From assembly GCF_000305785.2 (NCBI RefSeq), contig NC_018868.3:1102001-1166000 (forward strand): a stretch of DNA of 64,000 nt, read 5' to 3'. This DNA is from Simiduia agarivorans SA1 = DSM 21679 (lineage in GTDB: Bacteria > Pseudomonadota > Gammaproteobacteria > Pseudomonadales > Cellvibrionaceae). Below the pieces are notes generated by a model, which worked only from the letters and a program-made list of their open reading frames with translations, was not told where the DNA came from and ran no database searches. A program made the position numbers and the translations under genes. Shown piece after piece: positions 44,623 through 54,404 of this stretch (position 1 is its first letter; every line of letters starts with the position of its first letter).

Positions 44623-44955
44623 CTATTTGCTTGCACTTGCAAGAATTTGCTTGGGGTTGTATCCGCGAATTACATCGCCATTTACAACCAGCAGCGGAAT
44701 ACCGCTGCCATTGAGCGCTTTATATTGCACAAGTCCTTCAGAAGACTTTTCAATGTCATATTCCACGTAAGGGATACCGTGCTCCGCCAATAAGCTGCGG
44801 GTCTTTTTGCAATAACCACACCAGGCCGTGGCATACAGCACAACCTCAGCATTGTATGTCCGACTATCATCCGGTGCGGTTGTGAACGGACTACGGATAA
44901 CATCAAATTTGATCAGCAGCGCAACGGCAGCCACGAGCAATAAGAGCTTCTTCAT
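44623..44955 (-). CDS. Membrane-anchored or exported glutaredoxin-like protein
   Basis: A 110-residue protein with an N-terminal hydrophobic segment (KKLLLLVAAVALLIKF, about residues 2-17) and a glutaredoxin fold. The active site is TAWCGYCKKTR, a dithiol form, and the cis-Pro region reads GSGIPLLVVNGDVIRG. It should face the periplasm or stay anchored to the inner membrane, where it could handle disulfides or glutathionylated proteins. It is convergent with the other glutaredoxin-like gene and lies just downstream of accA. Confidence 0.85.
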   Translation of the reverse strand: MKKLLLLVAAVALLIKFDVIRSPFTTAPDDSRTYNAEVVLYATAWCGYCKKTRSLLAEHGIPYVEYDIEKSSEGLVQYKALNGSGIPLLVVNGDVIRGYNPKQILASASK

Positions 44956-44991
44956 AAAATCAGACAGGGTCCATTTGTCGTTTGTAAAGCA

Positions 44992-45018
44992 ATAAAAAAA
45001 GCCGCATGAGCGGCTTTT
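44992..45018 (-). terminator. Intrinsic terminator of accA
   Basis: The stem AAAAGCCGC / GCGGCTTTT (9 bp) with loop ATGA, read on the minus strand, is followed by a long T-run, 19 bases after the accA stop. Confidence 0.92.
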
Positions 45019-45036
45019 ACAGTCCAGATTTACCCA

Positions 45037-45984
45037 TCAATTACCGTAACTCATCAAACGCTTATAGCGTTTTTCCAGCAAGTCGTCGGTGCTGAGTGCA
45101 GACAATCGATCCACTTGTTCGATCAGTCTGGTTTGAAGGTTGACAGCCATGGTATCGATATCGCGATGAGCACCGCCCAGGGGCTCCGGGATGGTCTCAT
45201 CCACGATACCCAACTCTTCCAATACTGAGGACGTCACACCCATGGCTTTGGCGGCATCGGGCGCTTTTTCGACGGTTTTCCAGATGATGTTGGCACAACC
45301 TTCAGGGCTGATCACAAAGTAAGTGGAGTATTGCAGCATATTAAGCTGGTCACCCACGCCGATAGCCAATGCACCGCCGGATGAGCCTTCGCCAATCACG
45401 GTACAGATAATAGGGGTGCGCAGACGCGACATCACCGCCAGATTCTGGGCAATGGCCTCGGAAATGCCACGTTCTTCGGAATCGATGCCCGGATAAGCAC
45501 CGGGGGTGTCGATCAGCGTGAGCACAGGCATCTTGAATCGTTCAGCCATTTCCATCAGGCGCAGCGCCTTGCGGTAACCTTCGGGCTTGGGCATGCCGAA
45601 GTTGCGCATCACCTTCTCTGGCACAGACCGGCCCTTTTCTTCACCGATCACCATTACAGGCTTGCCATCCAGACGGGCAACGCCGCCAATGATGGCCTTG
45701 TCATCGCCAAAGTGACGATCACCGTGCAGCTCATCCCAATCGGTGAACATGCGCTTGATGTAGTCGGAGCTGTAGGGACGCTGCGGGTGGCGAGCCACCT
45801 GCACGATTTGCCAGGGACTCAGATCCGAGTAGATATTGGCCGTGAGCTTTTTGCTCTTGTCCTGCAGCTTGGCAATTTCTTCGTTGATGTTGAGGTCGTT
45901 ATCAGACCCCACCAGCCGCAACTCTTCGATTTTCGCTTCGAGAACCGCGATAGGTTGTTCAAAATCCAGATAATTAAGATTCAT
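45037..45984 (-). CDS. accA: Acetyl-CoA carboxylase carboxyltransferase alpha subunit AccA
   Basis: A 315-residue subunit that with AccD transfers the carboxyl group from biotin to acetyl-CoA, the first step of fatty acid synthesis. The N-terminus [19 protein letters not shown] aligns with the E. coli protein. [34 protein letters not shown] and [15 protein letters not shown] are crotonase-fold motifs. The ATG at 45984 is preferred on similarity, with one three codons upstream (45993) also possible. In many gammaproteobacteria accA directly follows dnaE. Here an ODP-type protein and OmpW stand between them. Confidence 0.96.
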   Translation of the reverse strand: MNLNYLDFEQPIAVLEAKIEELRLVGSDNDLNINEEIAKLQDKSKKLTANIYSDLSPWQIVQVARHPQRPYSSDYIKRMFTDWDELHGDRHFGDDKAIIGGVARLDGKPVMVIGEEKGRSVPEKVMRNFGMPKPEGYRKALRLMEMAERFKMPVLTLIDTPGAYPGIDSEERGISEAIAQNLAVMSRLRTPIICTVIGEGSSGGALAIGVGDQLNMLQYSTYFVISPEGCANIIWKTVEKAPDAAKAMGVTSSVLEELGIVDETIPEPLGGAHRDIDTMAVNLQTRLIEQVDRLSALSTDDLLEKRYKRLMSYGN

Positions 45985-46187
45985 CTTCGCCATCTATGGG
46001 TTGGGGGCCTGCGCCCTCTTATTTTGCCTGCTGACCGCTTGTCCACAGGGCTAAAATTGCCGCTAAAGATACGCGAATCTCATCCCCCCGTCACCCTTGA
46101 CGGCGCAAAAAAAGGCCTGAATACACCCCATTTATGTCGTAAATGGCCACCTTTTTTCTTCATCTTCATCAAACGTACGTTTGAATT

Positions 46188-46946
46188 CTACCCCATCAAA
46201 TCAGTGCCACAGGGCAGATCATAAATCCAGTCCAAAAACTGCTGCACTTGGGCCTTGCCCACAAACGCACTGCCATGCTGAGGCACCAGCATGTGGATGT
46301 CCAAACGCGATACCCGCTCAACCCACAGCTGGCAGGCCCGGTTATTGGCCATATAACGCTGGTGGAAGCCGCGCATCAGGGGAATATGCGCATTGAAATC
46401 CTGAACGCCTTGCACCGGTGGGCTGTCCACCATGGAGGCGCCCATGTCTCCGCTGAACAGAATACGGGCCTTTTGGTCGTAGAAATGGAAATTACCCGCC
46501 GAATGCAGGAAATGGGCAGGCACGGCCTTGATCACTGACTGGCCCAGCGCAATATCCATGCCCTCGTCCGGAATTGCCACTATCCGTCCGCCCACCGAGG
46601 TCGCCATTTTGCCGGTGACGAAACCGGAGGCAAGGTGGGGCAAGAAGCGTGACCAGAGTTTAGAGGTCACTACCTTACATTGGGTATGCATCAACCAACG
46701 GGGTAAGGAAGCAATAATGTCCGGGTCCTGATGGGAGGCGAACACATAGGTCAATTGATTAGCTTTGATGTGCTTGCCGATTTCTATTGATAACGGGGTA
46801 TAAGTCAGATCACCACCCGGGTCGAGTAAGGCAGCCTCGGCGCCATCAACAATGAGAAATTGGTTGGCCTGCACACCATCGCCGGTAACCAGGTCAGTAA
46901 AACTCAAACATTTATGCTCGCCCTGCTGAAACAGTGTGATCGCCAT
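46188..46946 (-). CDS. Metallo-beta-lactamase-fold protein of the ODP (di-iron oxygen-binding) type
   Basis: A 252-residue single-domain MBL-fold protein. The first motif is ASHQDPDIIASL, where His-x-Asp-x-Asp replaces the usual HxHxDH; a similar ligand change defines the di-iron, oxygen-binding domain of flavodiiron proteins. Other ligands are His in VPAHFLHSAGN, Asp in FSGDMGAS, and His in VPQHGSAF. There is no flavodoxin domain, so electrons would need a separate partner. GGAGAGGTT precedes the ATG at 46946. It is divergent from ompW across a candidate FNR site. A role in O2/NO sensing or reduction is likely, with the physiology unproved. Confidence 0.82.
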   Translation of the reverse strand: MAITLFQQGEHKCLSFTDLVTGDGVQANQFLIVDGAEAALLDPGGDLTYTPLSIEIGKHIKANQLTYVFASHQDPDIIASLPRWLMHTQCKVVTSKLWSRFLPHLASGFVTGKMATSVGGRIVAIPDEGMDIALGQSVIKAVPAHFLHSAGNFHFYDQKARILFSGDMGASMVDSPPVQGVQDFNAHIPLMRGFHQRYMANNRACQLWVERVSRLDIHMLVPQHGSAFVGKAQVQQFLDWIYDLPCGTDLMG

Positions 46947-47141
46947 AACCTCTCCTGCAATCTGACATTCCGGCATTCCTGCCGGACAAAAAAAGGAAGA
47001 GCAGGCTACGCACGTTGTCCACAAGTGGTATTGCGCTACATCAACAAACCCGGCGCCAACAAGGTTTGCGGTGCCACATTTTCGGCAACCGATCTACCTC
47101 CATTTTTTCCTGCCAGAAAAAATAACTGACTCTCCGTCTAC

Positions 47142-47155
47142 TTAATCTGGATCAA
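47142..47155. promoter_or_regulatory. Candidate FNR/Anr box between ODP protein and ompW
   Basis: TTAATCTGGATCAA matches TTGAT-N4-ATCAA at nine of ten positions. It lies 65 bases before the ompW ATG. ompW of E. coli is known to be FNR controlled. Confidence 0.55.
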
Positions 47156-47219
47156 TAAAATGGGTACACCAAATCGATACAGTGCACCCATACAAATCAC
47201 ACAGCGATGAGGTTTAACG

Positions 47220-47870
47220 ATGAAATCACTGACGACGTTGGCATTGGCAATTGCAGCCCTGTCCACCCAGCAAGTAAGTGCAAACGACTGGATAGTCCGC
47301 GCAGGTGTTACCAGCGTGCAGCCCAACACCAGCAGCAGCTTTATTGCCATTGATGGCACCGCCACCGACAGCAAAGTCGACATCGGCAGCAACACCCAAC
47401 TGGGTCTGACCGCAACCTATTTGGTGGACGATAACTGGGGCATTGAATTGCTGGCAGCCACACCGTTTACCCACAAAATCAAAGCCAAAGGCGGCGCACT
47501 GAATGGTGCCGGCGTAGGCGAAACCCAGCACCTGCCGCCCACACTCAGCGCAGTTTACTATTTCACCAATGGCGATCTGCGCCCCTATGTTGGATTGGGT
47601 CTGAATTACACAACGTTCTTTTCCGAAGATGTGGATGCCGATCTGGAAGGCATTCTGGGTGCAAGTAAATTAACGCTGAAAGACTCCTGGGGCCTGGCGG
47701 CGCAAATTGGTGTGGATTACAACCTGAACGATCGCTGGCAGCTGAACGCCTCCATGCGTTATATCGATATCAACACCGATGCGAAAATTACCAACGGCAC
47801 CAATGTGGTGACAGCGGACGTGGATATCGATCCCTACGTTTACAGCCTGATGGTGGGCTATAAGTTTTAA
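47220..47870 (+). CDS. ompW: OmpW-family outer-membrane protein
   Basis: A 216-residue protein with a signal peptide (cleavage near residue 21, STQQVSA-ND) and an eight-stranded barrel ending with the C-terminal aromatic (MVGYKF). The family hallmarks are VRAGVTSVQPN near the start, NWGIELLAATPFTHKI, and LRPYVGLGLNYTTFF. OmpW forms a narrow hydrophobic channel and is induced in anaerobic or stress conditions in relatives. GATGAGG precedes the ATG. The upstream FNR-like site fits. Confidence 0.92.
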   Translation: MKSLTTLALAIAALSTQQVSANDWIVRAGVTSVQPNTSSSFIAIDGTATDSKVDIGSNTQLGLTATYLVDDNWGIELLAATPFTHKIKAKGGALNGAGVGETQHLPPTLSAVYYFTNGDLRPYVGLGLNYTTFFSEDVDADLEGILGASKLTLKDSWGLAAQIGVDYNLNDRWQLNASMRYIDINTDAKITNGTNVVTADVDIDPYVYSLMVGYKF

Positions 47871-47873
47871 TAT

Positions 47874-47945
47874 GTTGCTAGTTGCTAGTTGCTAGTTGCT
47901 AGTTGCTAGTTGCTAGTTGCTAGTTGCTAGTTGCTAGTTGCTAGT
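47874..47945. repeat. Heptanucleotide tandem repeat (GTTGCTA, ten copies)
   Basis: Ten exact head-to-tail copies of GTTGCTA run from 47874 to 47943, plus two further bases. They begin three bases after the ompW stop and lie 45 bases beyond the dnaE stop on the other strand. The array is noncoding and exact, as expected for a slippage-prone VNTR. No spacers separate the units, so it is not CRISPR. Confidence 0.95.
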
Positions 47946-47954
47946 GAGAATTTT

Positions 47955-47981
47955 ACTAGCGACTAGAAACTAGTCGCTAGT
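47955..47981. repeat. Perfect 12-bp inverted repeat next to the tandem repeat
   Basis: ACTAGCGACTAG and its complement flank AAA. The arms share the CTAG core of the heptamer, so both may come from one sequence. It sits nine bases after the dnaE stop and may stop transcription from either side. Confidence 0.8.
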
Positions 47982-47989
47982 AACTTCCA

Positions 47990-50900
47990 TCAATAAACCA
48001 TCCGCACGGCTTCTTCGCCAAAAATATCACGAAGCTCTGTCAACAATTGCTCGGACGCATTGACTTTCCATTCTGAGCCAAACAACACCCGGCCCCGGGC
48101 GATGTCGTTTCGTAAATCCACCGACACCGGGCAGTTGCCACCGCGATGCTGGTTCAACACCTGTATCAGCGCTTCAACCTGTTTATCGGCTATGGCTTCA
48201 CGTTGCCATTCCATGTGAACACCCCGCGCAAGACCGGCGCGTGCTTCGCCCAGTGTGTTGACGCTGTCAGCACGCATTTTCAGCATGCCGGAATAATCGT
48301 CGTGACTCACCTGCCCTTCAATTACCAGCATGGCGTCTTTGACAATTTTTTCCCGGTAGTTGTTATAGGTATCGGAAAACAACGCCACTTCAATGCGTCC
48401 CGAACGATCATCCAGCGAGACAAACGCCATAGTATCCCCACGTTTGGTTTTCATTACCCGCATCGCCACCACCAGACCGGCAACCCGCTGGTTGGATTTT
48501 TCCGGCTTAAGATCGGCGATGCGGTTGGACACCAGGTACTTCAACTCACGCGCGTATTCATCAATGGGGTGGCCAGTGAGATACAAGCCCAAGGTGTCGC
48601 GCTCGCCCTCAAGGCGCTCGCGCATAGTCCAGCTTTTCACGCCGCGGAATTCGCTGTACACATCATCATCTTCGGCGGCCGCTGTGGGTACAACCTCACC
48701 AAACAAGTCCATCATGCCCGCCGCTTCATTGGCGTGGCTTTGCTCGGCGGCTTTCACCGCCTCGCCGATGGCCGACATGAGTACGGCGCGGTCGTAATCC
48801 AGGCTTTGCTGCGGACCGATAGTGTCAAAAGCGCCTGAACGTACTAACGCCTCCAATGCACGCTTGTTCACTTTGCGCGGGTCGATGCGGGCACAGAAAT
48901 CAAACAGACTGGTAAAGGGGCCGCCGCTGTTGCGGGCCTGAATAATATTGTCTACAGGGCCTTCACCCAGGCCTTTGATGGCACCCAGGCCATAGACAAT
49001 GGCACCTTCAGGATTCACGTTAAACATGAACTCGCCCGCATTCACATCCGGCGGCAGGAGCTTGAGCCCCATCTCCCGGCATTCTTCAATAAAGGTCACC
49101 ACCTTGTCGGTTTTATCCATGTCCGACGACATGGTGGCAGCCATGAAGTGGGCGGGGTAATGCGCCTTGAGCCACGCAGTCTGGTAGGACACCAACGCGT
49201 AAGCGGCGGAGTGGGACTTGTTAAAACCGTAGCCGGCAAACTTTTCCACCAGGTCGAAAATTTTCATCGCCAGATCCGGGTCCACGCCCTGATCGGCTGC
49301 GCCGTTTTCAAAAGTGGAGCGCTGCTTGGCCATTTCCTCGGGTTTTTTCTTACCCATAGCCCGGCGCAACATGTCAGCGCCACCGAGCGTATAACCGGCC
49401 AGCACCTGGGCAATCTGCATCACCTGCTCCTGGTACACGATCACCCCGTAGGTGGGTTCCAGAATCGGCTTGAGTGACATGTGCTGGTAAGTGGCATCCG
49501 GGTAAGCCACCTTGGCGCGGCCGTGCTTACGGTTGATAAAGTCATCCACCATGCCGGACTGCAGCGGGCCAGGACGGAACAGAGCCACCAGGGCGATCAT
49601 GTCTTCCAGATTGTCGGGCTGCAGCCGCTTGATCAGGTCTTTCATGCCGCGCGATTCGAGCTGAAATACTGCCGTGGTTTCTGCGCGTTTCAACAGCTTG
49701 AAGGTTTTCTCATCATCCAGCGGCAGGGCGGAAATATCGAGCGGTGGCTCGCCGGTTTTTTGCCGGTCGCGATCAATCATTTTGACCGCCCAATCGATGA
49801 TGGTGAGCGTGCGAAGGCCGAGGAAGTCAAACTTCACCAGGCCTGCGGATTCCACATCGTTTTTGTCGTATTGGGTCACCAGACCGCCGCCGGTTTCATC
49901 GCAATACAGGGGCGCAAAATCGGTGAGTTTGGTAGGCGCGATCACCACGCCACCGGCGTGCTTACCCACGTTGCGGGTGAGGCCTTCCAGCTTCACTGCC
50001 ATTTCCCAGATTTCACCCGCCTCGCCGTCGGTTTCGATAAACTCCTTCAGCAGCGGCTCTTCTTCCAACGCCTGCTTGAGCGTCATGCCGGGCGTGGGCG
50101 GGATCATTTTTGAGAGTTTATCGGCCAGGCCGTAACTCTTGCCCTGCACCCGCGCCACGTCGCGCACCACCGCTTTCGCGGCCATGGTACCGAAAGTAAT
50201 AATCTGGCTCACCGCATCGCGGCCGTATTTGTCGGCCACGTAGCTGATGACCTTGTCGCGGTTTTCCATACAGAAATCCACGTCGAAGTCGGGCATGGAT
50301 ACCCGCTCCGGATTCAGGAACCGCTCGAACAGCAGGTCGTATTCGAGCGGATCCAGGTCGGTAATTTTCTGCGCATAGGCCACCAGCGAACCGGCACCGG
50401 AACCCCGGCCAGGTCCCACCGGAATGCCGTTGTCTTTGGCCCACTGGATAAAGTCCATTACGATCAGGAAGTAGCCGGGGAATCCCATCTGCATGATGAT
50501 GCCGAGCTCAAACCGCAACCGGTCAATAAACGCCTGTCGCTTGCTGTCGTAGTCCGGATCATCGCGCTGAAGAATGCGTTCGAGCCGCCATTCCAGACCT
50601 TCATAGGTGATTTTCTGGAAAAACACATTCACACGCAGCGCTTCGGCATATTCGGGCGTGGACTCCTTGCCTTCCCATTTGCCCGCCATGGCCGTGCGCG
50701 CTTCCTCGCGCATGTAGTCCAGCGGATAGATGGAAAAAATCTCGCCTTGCTCAAAGTCATCCGGGATCGGGTAGTCGGGCAGGAAGTAGGTGCCGAGCTG
50801 GATATTCACCGAACAGCGCTTAGCAATTTCCACGGAATTCGCCAGCGCTTCCGGAATATCGCTGAACAAGTCGGCCATTTCCTCGGCCGAACGGAGGTAT

Positions 50901-51613
50901 TGCTGCTCGCTGTACCGGCGCTCGCGGCGCGGGTCATCCAACGCCCGGCCCTCGCCGATGCACACGCGCGCCTCATGCACTTCAAACTCATCGGCGTGCA
51001 GAAAGCGCACATCATTGGTGGCCACCACCGGGCACTGCATTTTCTCCGCCAGCGCCACAGCTGCGTGCAGATAATCTTCTTCGTTTTCGCGCCCGGTGCG
51101 GGTGAGTTCCAGATAAAACCGGTTGGGAAAATCCGCCTGCCAGGCCGCCAGTAATTGTTCTGCCTGCTGCTTGCGGCCGGCGATCACTGCTTTACCCACA
51201 TCGCCAAACCGTCCGCCGGATAAAGCAATCACACCTTCGGCATGATCGCGCACCCAATCGCGCTGGACCCGGGCGGCACCGTGATACTGACCGTGTTGCC
51301 AGCCCTTGGAAATCAGTTCGGTAATTTTTTTGTAGCCTACATCGTTCATGGCCAACAGGGTGATCAGGCTTTCGTTGCCCTCCTCATCCACCAGCGTCAG
51401 ATCGGTACCGGCAATGGGTTTGACGCCACTGCCCTCACATTTGGTGTAGAACTTGATGAGGCCGTAGAAATTGGCAATATCGGTCACGCCGCAGGCGGGC
51501 ATTTCCAGCTCTTTCAGCCGGTTGATCAACGGCCCCACCCGCACCACACTGTCGGTGAGGGAAAACTCTGTATGCAGGCGCAGGTGGATAAAGCCCGGGG
51601 TTGCAGCAGTCAT
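47990..51613 (-). CDS. dnaE: DNA polymerase III alpha subunit DnaE
   Basis: The 1207-residue replicative polymerase. An N-terminal PHP domain starts [16 protein letters not shown]. The palm includes [21 protein letters not shown] and [13 protein letters not shown], where the catalytic Asp residues lie. The HhH region, an OB fold ([17 protein letters not shown]) and a C-terminal tau-binding tail follow. It is about 45 residues longer than E. coli DnaE, still normal for the type. It overlaps rnhB by one base (TAATG), and the pair is conserved in gammaproteobacteria. Confidence 0.97.
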   Translation of the reverse strand: MTAATPGFIHLRLHTEFSLTDSVVRVGPLINRLKELEMPACGVTDIANFYGLIKFYTKCEGSGVKPIAGTDLTLVDEEGNESLITLLAMNDVGYKKITELISKGWQHGQYHGAARVQRDWVRDHAEGVIALSGGRFGDVGKAVIAGRKQQAEQLLAAWQADFPNRFYLELTRTGRENEEDYLHAAVALAEKMQCPVVATNDVRFLHADEFEVHEARVCIGEGRALDDPRRERRYSEQQYLRSAEEMADLFSDIPEALANSVEIAKRCSVNIQLGTYFLPDYPIPDDFEQGEIFSIYPLDYMREEARTAMAGKWEGKESTPEYAEALRVNVFFQKITYEGLEWRLERILQRDDPDYDSKRQAFIDRLRFELGIIMQMGFPGYFLIVMDFIQWAKDNGIPVGPGRGSGAGSLVAYAQKITDLDPLEYDLLFERFLNPERVSMPDFDVDFCMENRDKVISYVADKYGRDAVSQIITFGTMAAKAVVRDVARVQGKSYGLADKLSKMIPPTPGMTLKQALEEEPLLKEFIETDGEAGEIWEMAVKLEGLTRNVGKHAGGVVIAPTKLTDFAPLYCDETGGGLVTQYDKNDVESAGLVKFDFLGLRTLTIIDWAVKMIDRDRQKTGEPPLDISALPLDDEKTFKLLKRAETTAVFQLESRGMKDLIKRLQPDNLEDMIALVALFRPGPLQSGMVDDFINRKHGRAKVAYPDATYQHMSLKPILEPTYGVIVYQEQVMQIAQVLAGYTLGGADMLRRAMGKKKPEEMAKQRSTFENGAADQGVDPDLAMKIFDLVEKFAGYGFNKSHSAAYALVSYQTAWLKAHYPAHFMAATMSSDMDKTDKVVTFIEECREMGLKLLPPDVNAGEFMFNVNPEGAIVYGLGAIKGLGEGPVDNIIQARNSGGPFTSLFDFCARIDPRKVNKRALEALVRSGAFDTIGPQQSLDYDRAVLMSAIGEAVKAAEQSHANEAAGMMDLFGEVVPTAAAEDDDVYSEFRGVKSWTMRERLEGERDTLGLYLTGHPIDEYARELKYLVSNRIADLKPEKSNQRVAGLVVAMRVMKTKRGDTMAFVSLDDRSGRIEVALFSDTYNNYREKIVKDAMLVIEGQVSHDDYSGMLKMRADSVNTLGEARAGLARGVHMEWQREAIADKQVEALIQVLNQHRGGNCPVSVDLRNDIARGRVLFGSEWKVNASEQLLTELRDIFGEEAVRMVY

Positions 51614-52233
51614 TAAAAGAGATCCATTTGTTCAATTTGCTTGCGCACCGGCCCGAAGGATTGGCGGTGGTGTGGGGTAATACCGTGTTCGGCGATGGCC
51701 GCCAGGTGATCGGCGGTTGGGTAGCCCTTGTGCCCGGCAAAGCCGTATTTGGGGAATTGTTCGTGCAGCGCCACCATTTCCCGGTCGCGGGTGACCTTGG
51801 CCAGAATGGAGGCCGCTGAAATCGCCGCCACCCGGCTGTCGCCTTTAACCACACACTCGGCCGGGTACTGCCAACGCGGGATTTTGTTGCCATCCACCCA
51901 GACGTGCTCCGGCTGGGGATTCAGCCCCTGAACTGCGCGGGTCATGGCCAACAGGCTGGCCTGCAGGATATTGAGTTTGTCGATTTCAGCCACACTGGCC
52001 CTGGCAATGCAAAAGGCCAGCGCCTTGGCCTGAATCTCGGGAAACAGGGCTTCGCGCTTTTTCTCGGTGAGTTTTTTGGAGTCGTTCAGGCCCTGAATCG
52101 GGTTGGCCGGGTCCAGAATCACCGCCGCCGCTACCACATCACCTGCCAGGGGCCCACGGCCCACTTCATCCACGCCTGCCCCCAAGCTGCCTGAATAAAC
52201 ACTGACAAAGGGCCCCAGCTCTACCTTGCTCAT
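51613..52233 (-). CDS. rnhB: Ribonuclease HII RnhB
   Basis: A 206-residue RNase HII that cuts RNA in hybrids and single ribonucleotides in DNA. The first acidic pair lies in [16 protein letters not shown] (DE), the third in VWVDGNKIP, and [15 protein letters not shown] is the family helix. The length is standard. It is the first gene of rnhB-dnaE, and is divergent from gnnA. In most relatives lpxB lies just upstream in the same direction; here lpxB belongs to the divergent operon. Confidence 0.95.
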   Translation of the reverse strand: MSKVELGPFVSVYSGSLGAGVDEVGRGPLAGDVVAAAVILDPANPIQGLNDSKKLTEKKREALFPEIQAKALAFCIARASVAEIDKLNILQASLLAMTRAVQGLNPQPEHVWVDGNKIPRWQYPAECVVKGDSRVAAISAASILAKVTRDREMVALHEQFPKYGFAGHKGYPTADHLAAIAEHGITPHHRQSFGPVRKQIEQMDLF

Positions 52234-52345
52234 TTATTGATCAAACCACCCAACACTGCAAAGGCGGATAATAGCACCGGCAGCCTTAGCACCCCACCCC
52301 CCTATCCGCTACAATAGCGCCCCTATGCATTCCCTGAGGCACACC

Positions 52346-53284
52346 ATGACCACTCTGCGCACCGCCGTGATCGGCGTCGGCTATCTGGGTAAATTCCACG
52401 CCGACAAATATGCCGCCCTGCCCAACAGCCAACTTGTGGCGGTGGTGGATGCAAGCCCCGAGAACGGCAAAACGATTGCCGACAAGCTTGGCTGCGAGGC
52501 GCTCACGGATTATCGCCAGTTGTTCGGCCGGGTTGATGCCGTCTCCATTGCCGCCCCCACCAGCTACCACTATGCCATTGCCAAAGACTGTATCGAGCAA
52601 GGCATTCATGTGCTGATCGAAAAACCGATTACCGTGACGGTCGCCGAGGCCGATGAACTGATCGCACTGGCCAAGGCGCGTGGGGTACTGATCCAGGTGG
52701 GCCATCTGGAGCGTTTTAATGCCGCCTTGCTGGCACTGGGGGATCGCTTGGGCACACCGCGCTTTATCGAGTCGCACCGCTTAGCACCGTTTAATCCACG
52801 CGCCAATGATGTGAATGTGGTGCTGGATCTGATGATCCACGATATCGACATTATCCAGAATATGGTGAAAAGCCCGATCAAATCGGTGGCCGCCTCCGGC
52901 ACCGCCGTGCTCACCAAAATTACCGACATTGCCAATGCCCGCATCGAATTCGAAAACGGCTGTGTGGCGAACGTGACCGCCAGCCGCGTCAGCATGAAAA
53001 CCGAACGCAAAATGCGGGTTTTCCAACAGGAATCCTGCATTACCATCGACTTTCACAACCGCGCGCTCAAGCTCTACAGCAAAGGCGACAAGGAAATGTT
53101 CCCCGGTATTCCGGAAATCGAAAGTGAAGAAAGTGTGTTCGACAACAACGACGCACTGAAAGTGGAAATCGAAGCGTTTTTACACAGCATTCAAACCGGC
53201 GCGCCCACTCAGGTGTCCGGCGAAGACGGCCGCCAGGCACTGGCCACGGCCCAGGAAATTTCGCGTTTGTTAAACGACGCCTGA
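52346..53284 (+). CDS. gnnA: Gfo/Idh/MocA oxidoreductase, likely UDP-GlcNAc 3-dehydrogenase GnnA
   Basis: A 312-residue NAD(P)-binding protein. The Rossmann motif is VIGVGYLGKFHADKY, and the EKP motif of the family appears as VLIEKPITVTVAEAD. The His-Asp of the active site is in LDLMIHDIDI, and GHLERFN matches GnnA. GnnA oxidises the 3-OH of UDP-GlcNAc before GnnB adds an amino group. GAGG lies seven bases before the ATG at 52346; an ATG seven codons earlier has none. gnnB follows 25 bases later and lpxB overlaps gnnB. In Acidithiobacillus the gnnAB pair also stands by lpx genes. Confidence 0.85.
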   Translation: MTTLRTAVIGVGYLGKFHADKYAALPNSQLVAVVDASPENGKTIADKLGCEALTDYRQLFGRVDAVSIAAPTSYHYAIAKDCIEQGIHVLIEKPITVTVAEADELIALAKARGVLIQVGHLERFNAALLALGDRLGTPRFIESHRLAPFNPRANDVNVVLDLMIHDIDIIQNMVKSPIKSVAASGTAVLTKITDIANARIEFENGCVANVTASRVSMKTERKMRVFQQESCITIDFHNRALKLYSKGDKEMFPGIPEIESEESVFDNNDALKVEIEAFLHSIQTGAPTQVSGEDGRQALATAQEISRLLNDA

Positions 53285-53309
53285 CTTATTATTTAAGAGA
53301 TTTTGCGCT

Positions 53310-54404
53310 ATGAAAATCCCGATGGTGGATCTGAAAGAACAGTACCACAGCTTAAAAGAACAGATTGACGCCGGCATCATCGCCGCCATGGAATCCTCCG
53401 CGTTTATACTGGGCCCCAATGTGCAGGCGTTTGAGCAGGAAGCGGCCGCCTACCTGGGAGTAAAACACGCCATTGGTGTGGGTTCGGGTACCGATGCGCT
53501 GCACCTGGCGCTGCTGGCCCTGGGCATTGGCCCGGGCGATGAAGTGATCACCACGCCCTTTACCTTTGTGGCCACCGCCGAAGCGATCAAATACGTGGGC
53601 GCCACGCCGGTGTTTGTGGATATTAATCCGGACACCTTCAATATCGATCTCACCTGTGTAGAAGCGGCCATTACCGACAAAACCCGCGCGGTCATCCCGG
53701 TGCATTTGTTCGGCCAGCCGGTGGATATGCCAGCGCTGAAGACCCTGTGCGATGCACGTGGGCTCAACATCGTAGAAGACTGCGCCCAGTCTTTTGGTGC
53801 ACATATTGATGGCAAGCAAACCGGCAGCTTTGGCGATCTGGGTGCGTTCAGTTTCTTCCCGTCCAAAAACCTGGGCTGCTACGGCGACGGCGGCATGGTG
53901 TCCACCAACAGCGATGAACTGGCCGCATTGGTCAAACAATACCGCAACCACGGCAGCAAGGTGCAATACCACCACAGTCTGGTGGGCTACACCTCGCGTC
54001 TGGATGAATTACAAGCCGTGGTGCTGCGGGCCAAGTTGCCGCACATCGACAGTTACAATGCCAATCGCCGGCGCGTAGACCAGACCTACAAAAAGTACCT
54101 GGCCGGCACCGGCATCAAAATGCCGCACCTCGACGACGTGGGCCTGCACGTATTCCACCAATACTGCTGTCTGCATCCTGAGCGCGACAAGATCCTGGCC
54201 GCCCTGCGCGCCAACGACATTGCCTGCGCCATCTACTACCCGGTGCCGCTGCACAAGCAGGAAGTGTTCGCGCAAGATTGCGCAGGCTTAAGCCTGCCCA
54301 TCACCGAAAGCGTGATGAGCCAGTGTTTTGCCCTGCCCGTGTACCCGGAACTCAGCGAAGACAAAATCCAACTGATTGCGGACACCATTAAGTCTGCCCT
54401 ATGA
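53310..54404 (+). CDS. gnnB: DegT/DnrJ aminotransferase, likely GnnB
   Basis: A 364-residue PLP sugar aminotransferase. The cofactor lysine is in FFPSKNLGCYGDGG, and GSGTDALHLALLAL binds the phosphate. The substrate side includes TPFTFVATAEAIKYVGA, EDCAQSFGA and NHGSKVQYHHSLVGYTSRLDE. With GnnA it should make UDP-2-acetamido-3-amino-2,3-dideoxyglucose. Other family members make 4-amino sugars; the assignment to GnnB rests on the gnnA partner and on the overlap with lpxB. Confidence 0.85.
   Translation: MKIPMVDLKEQYHSLKEQIDAGIIAAMESSAFILGPNVQAFEQEAAAYLGVKHAIGVGSGTDALHLALLALGIGPGDEVITTPFTFVATAEAIKYVGATPVFVDINPDTFNIDLTCVEAAITDKTRAVIPVHLFGQPVDMPALKTLCDARGLNIVEDCAQSFGAHIDGKQTGSFGDLGAFSFFPSKNLGCYGDGGMVSTNSDELAALVKQYRNHGSKVQYHHSLVGYTSRLDELQAVVLRAKLPHIDSYNANRRRVDQTYKKYLAGTGIKMPHLDDVGLHVFHQYCCLHPERDKILAALRANDIACAIYYPVPLHKQEVFAQDCAGLSLPITESVMSQCFALPVYPELSEDKIQLIADTIKSAL

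Noticed and set aside
47874..47945. Possible CRISPR array
   Set aside because: The repeat unit is seven bases with no spacers and no cas gene nearby. It is a simple tandem repeat.
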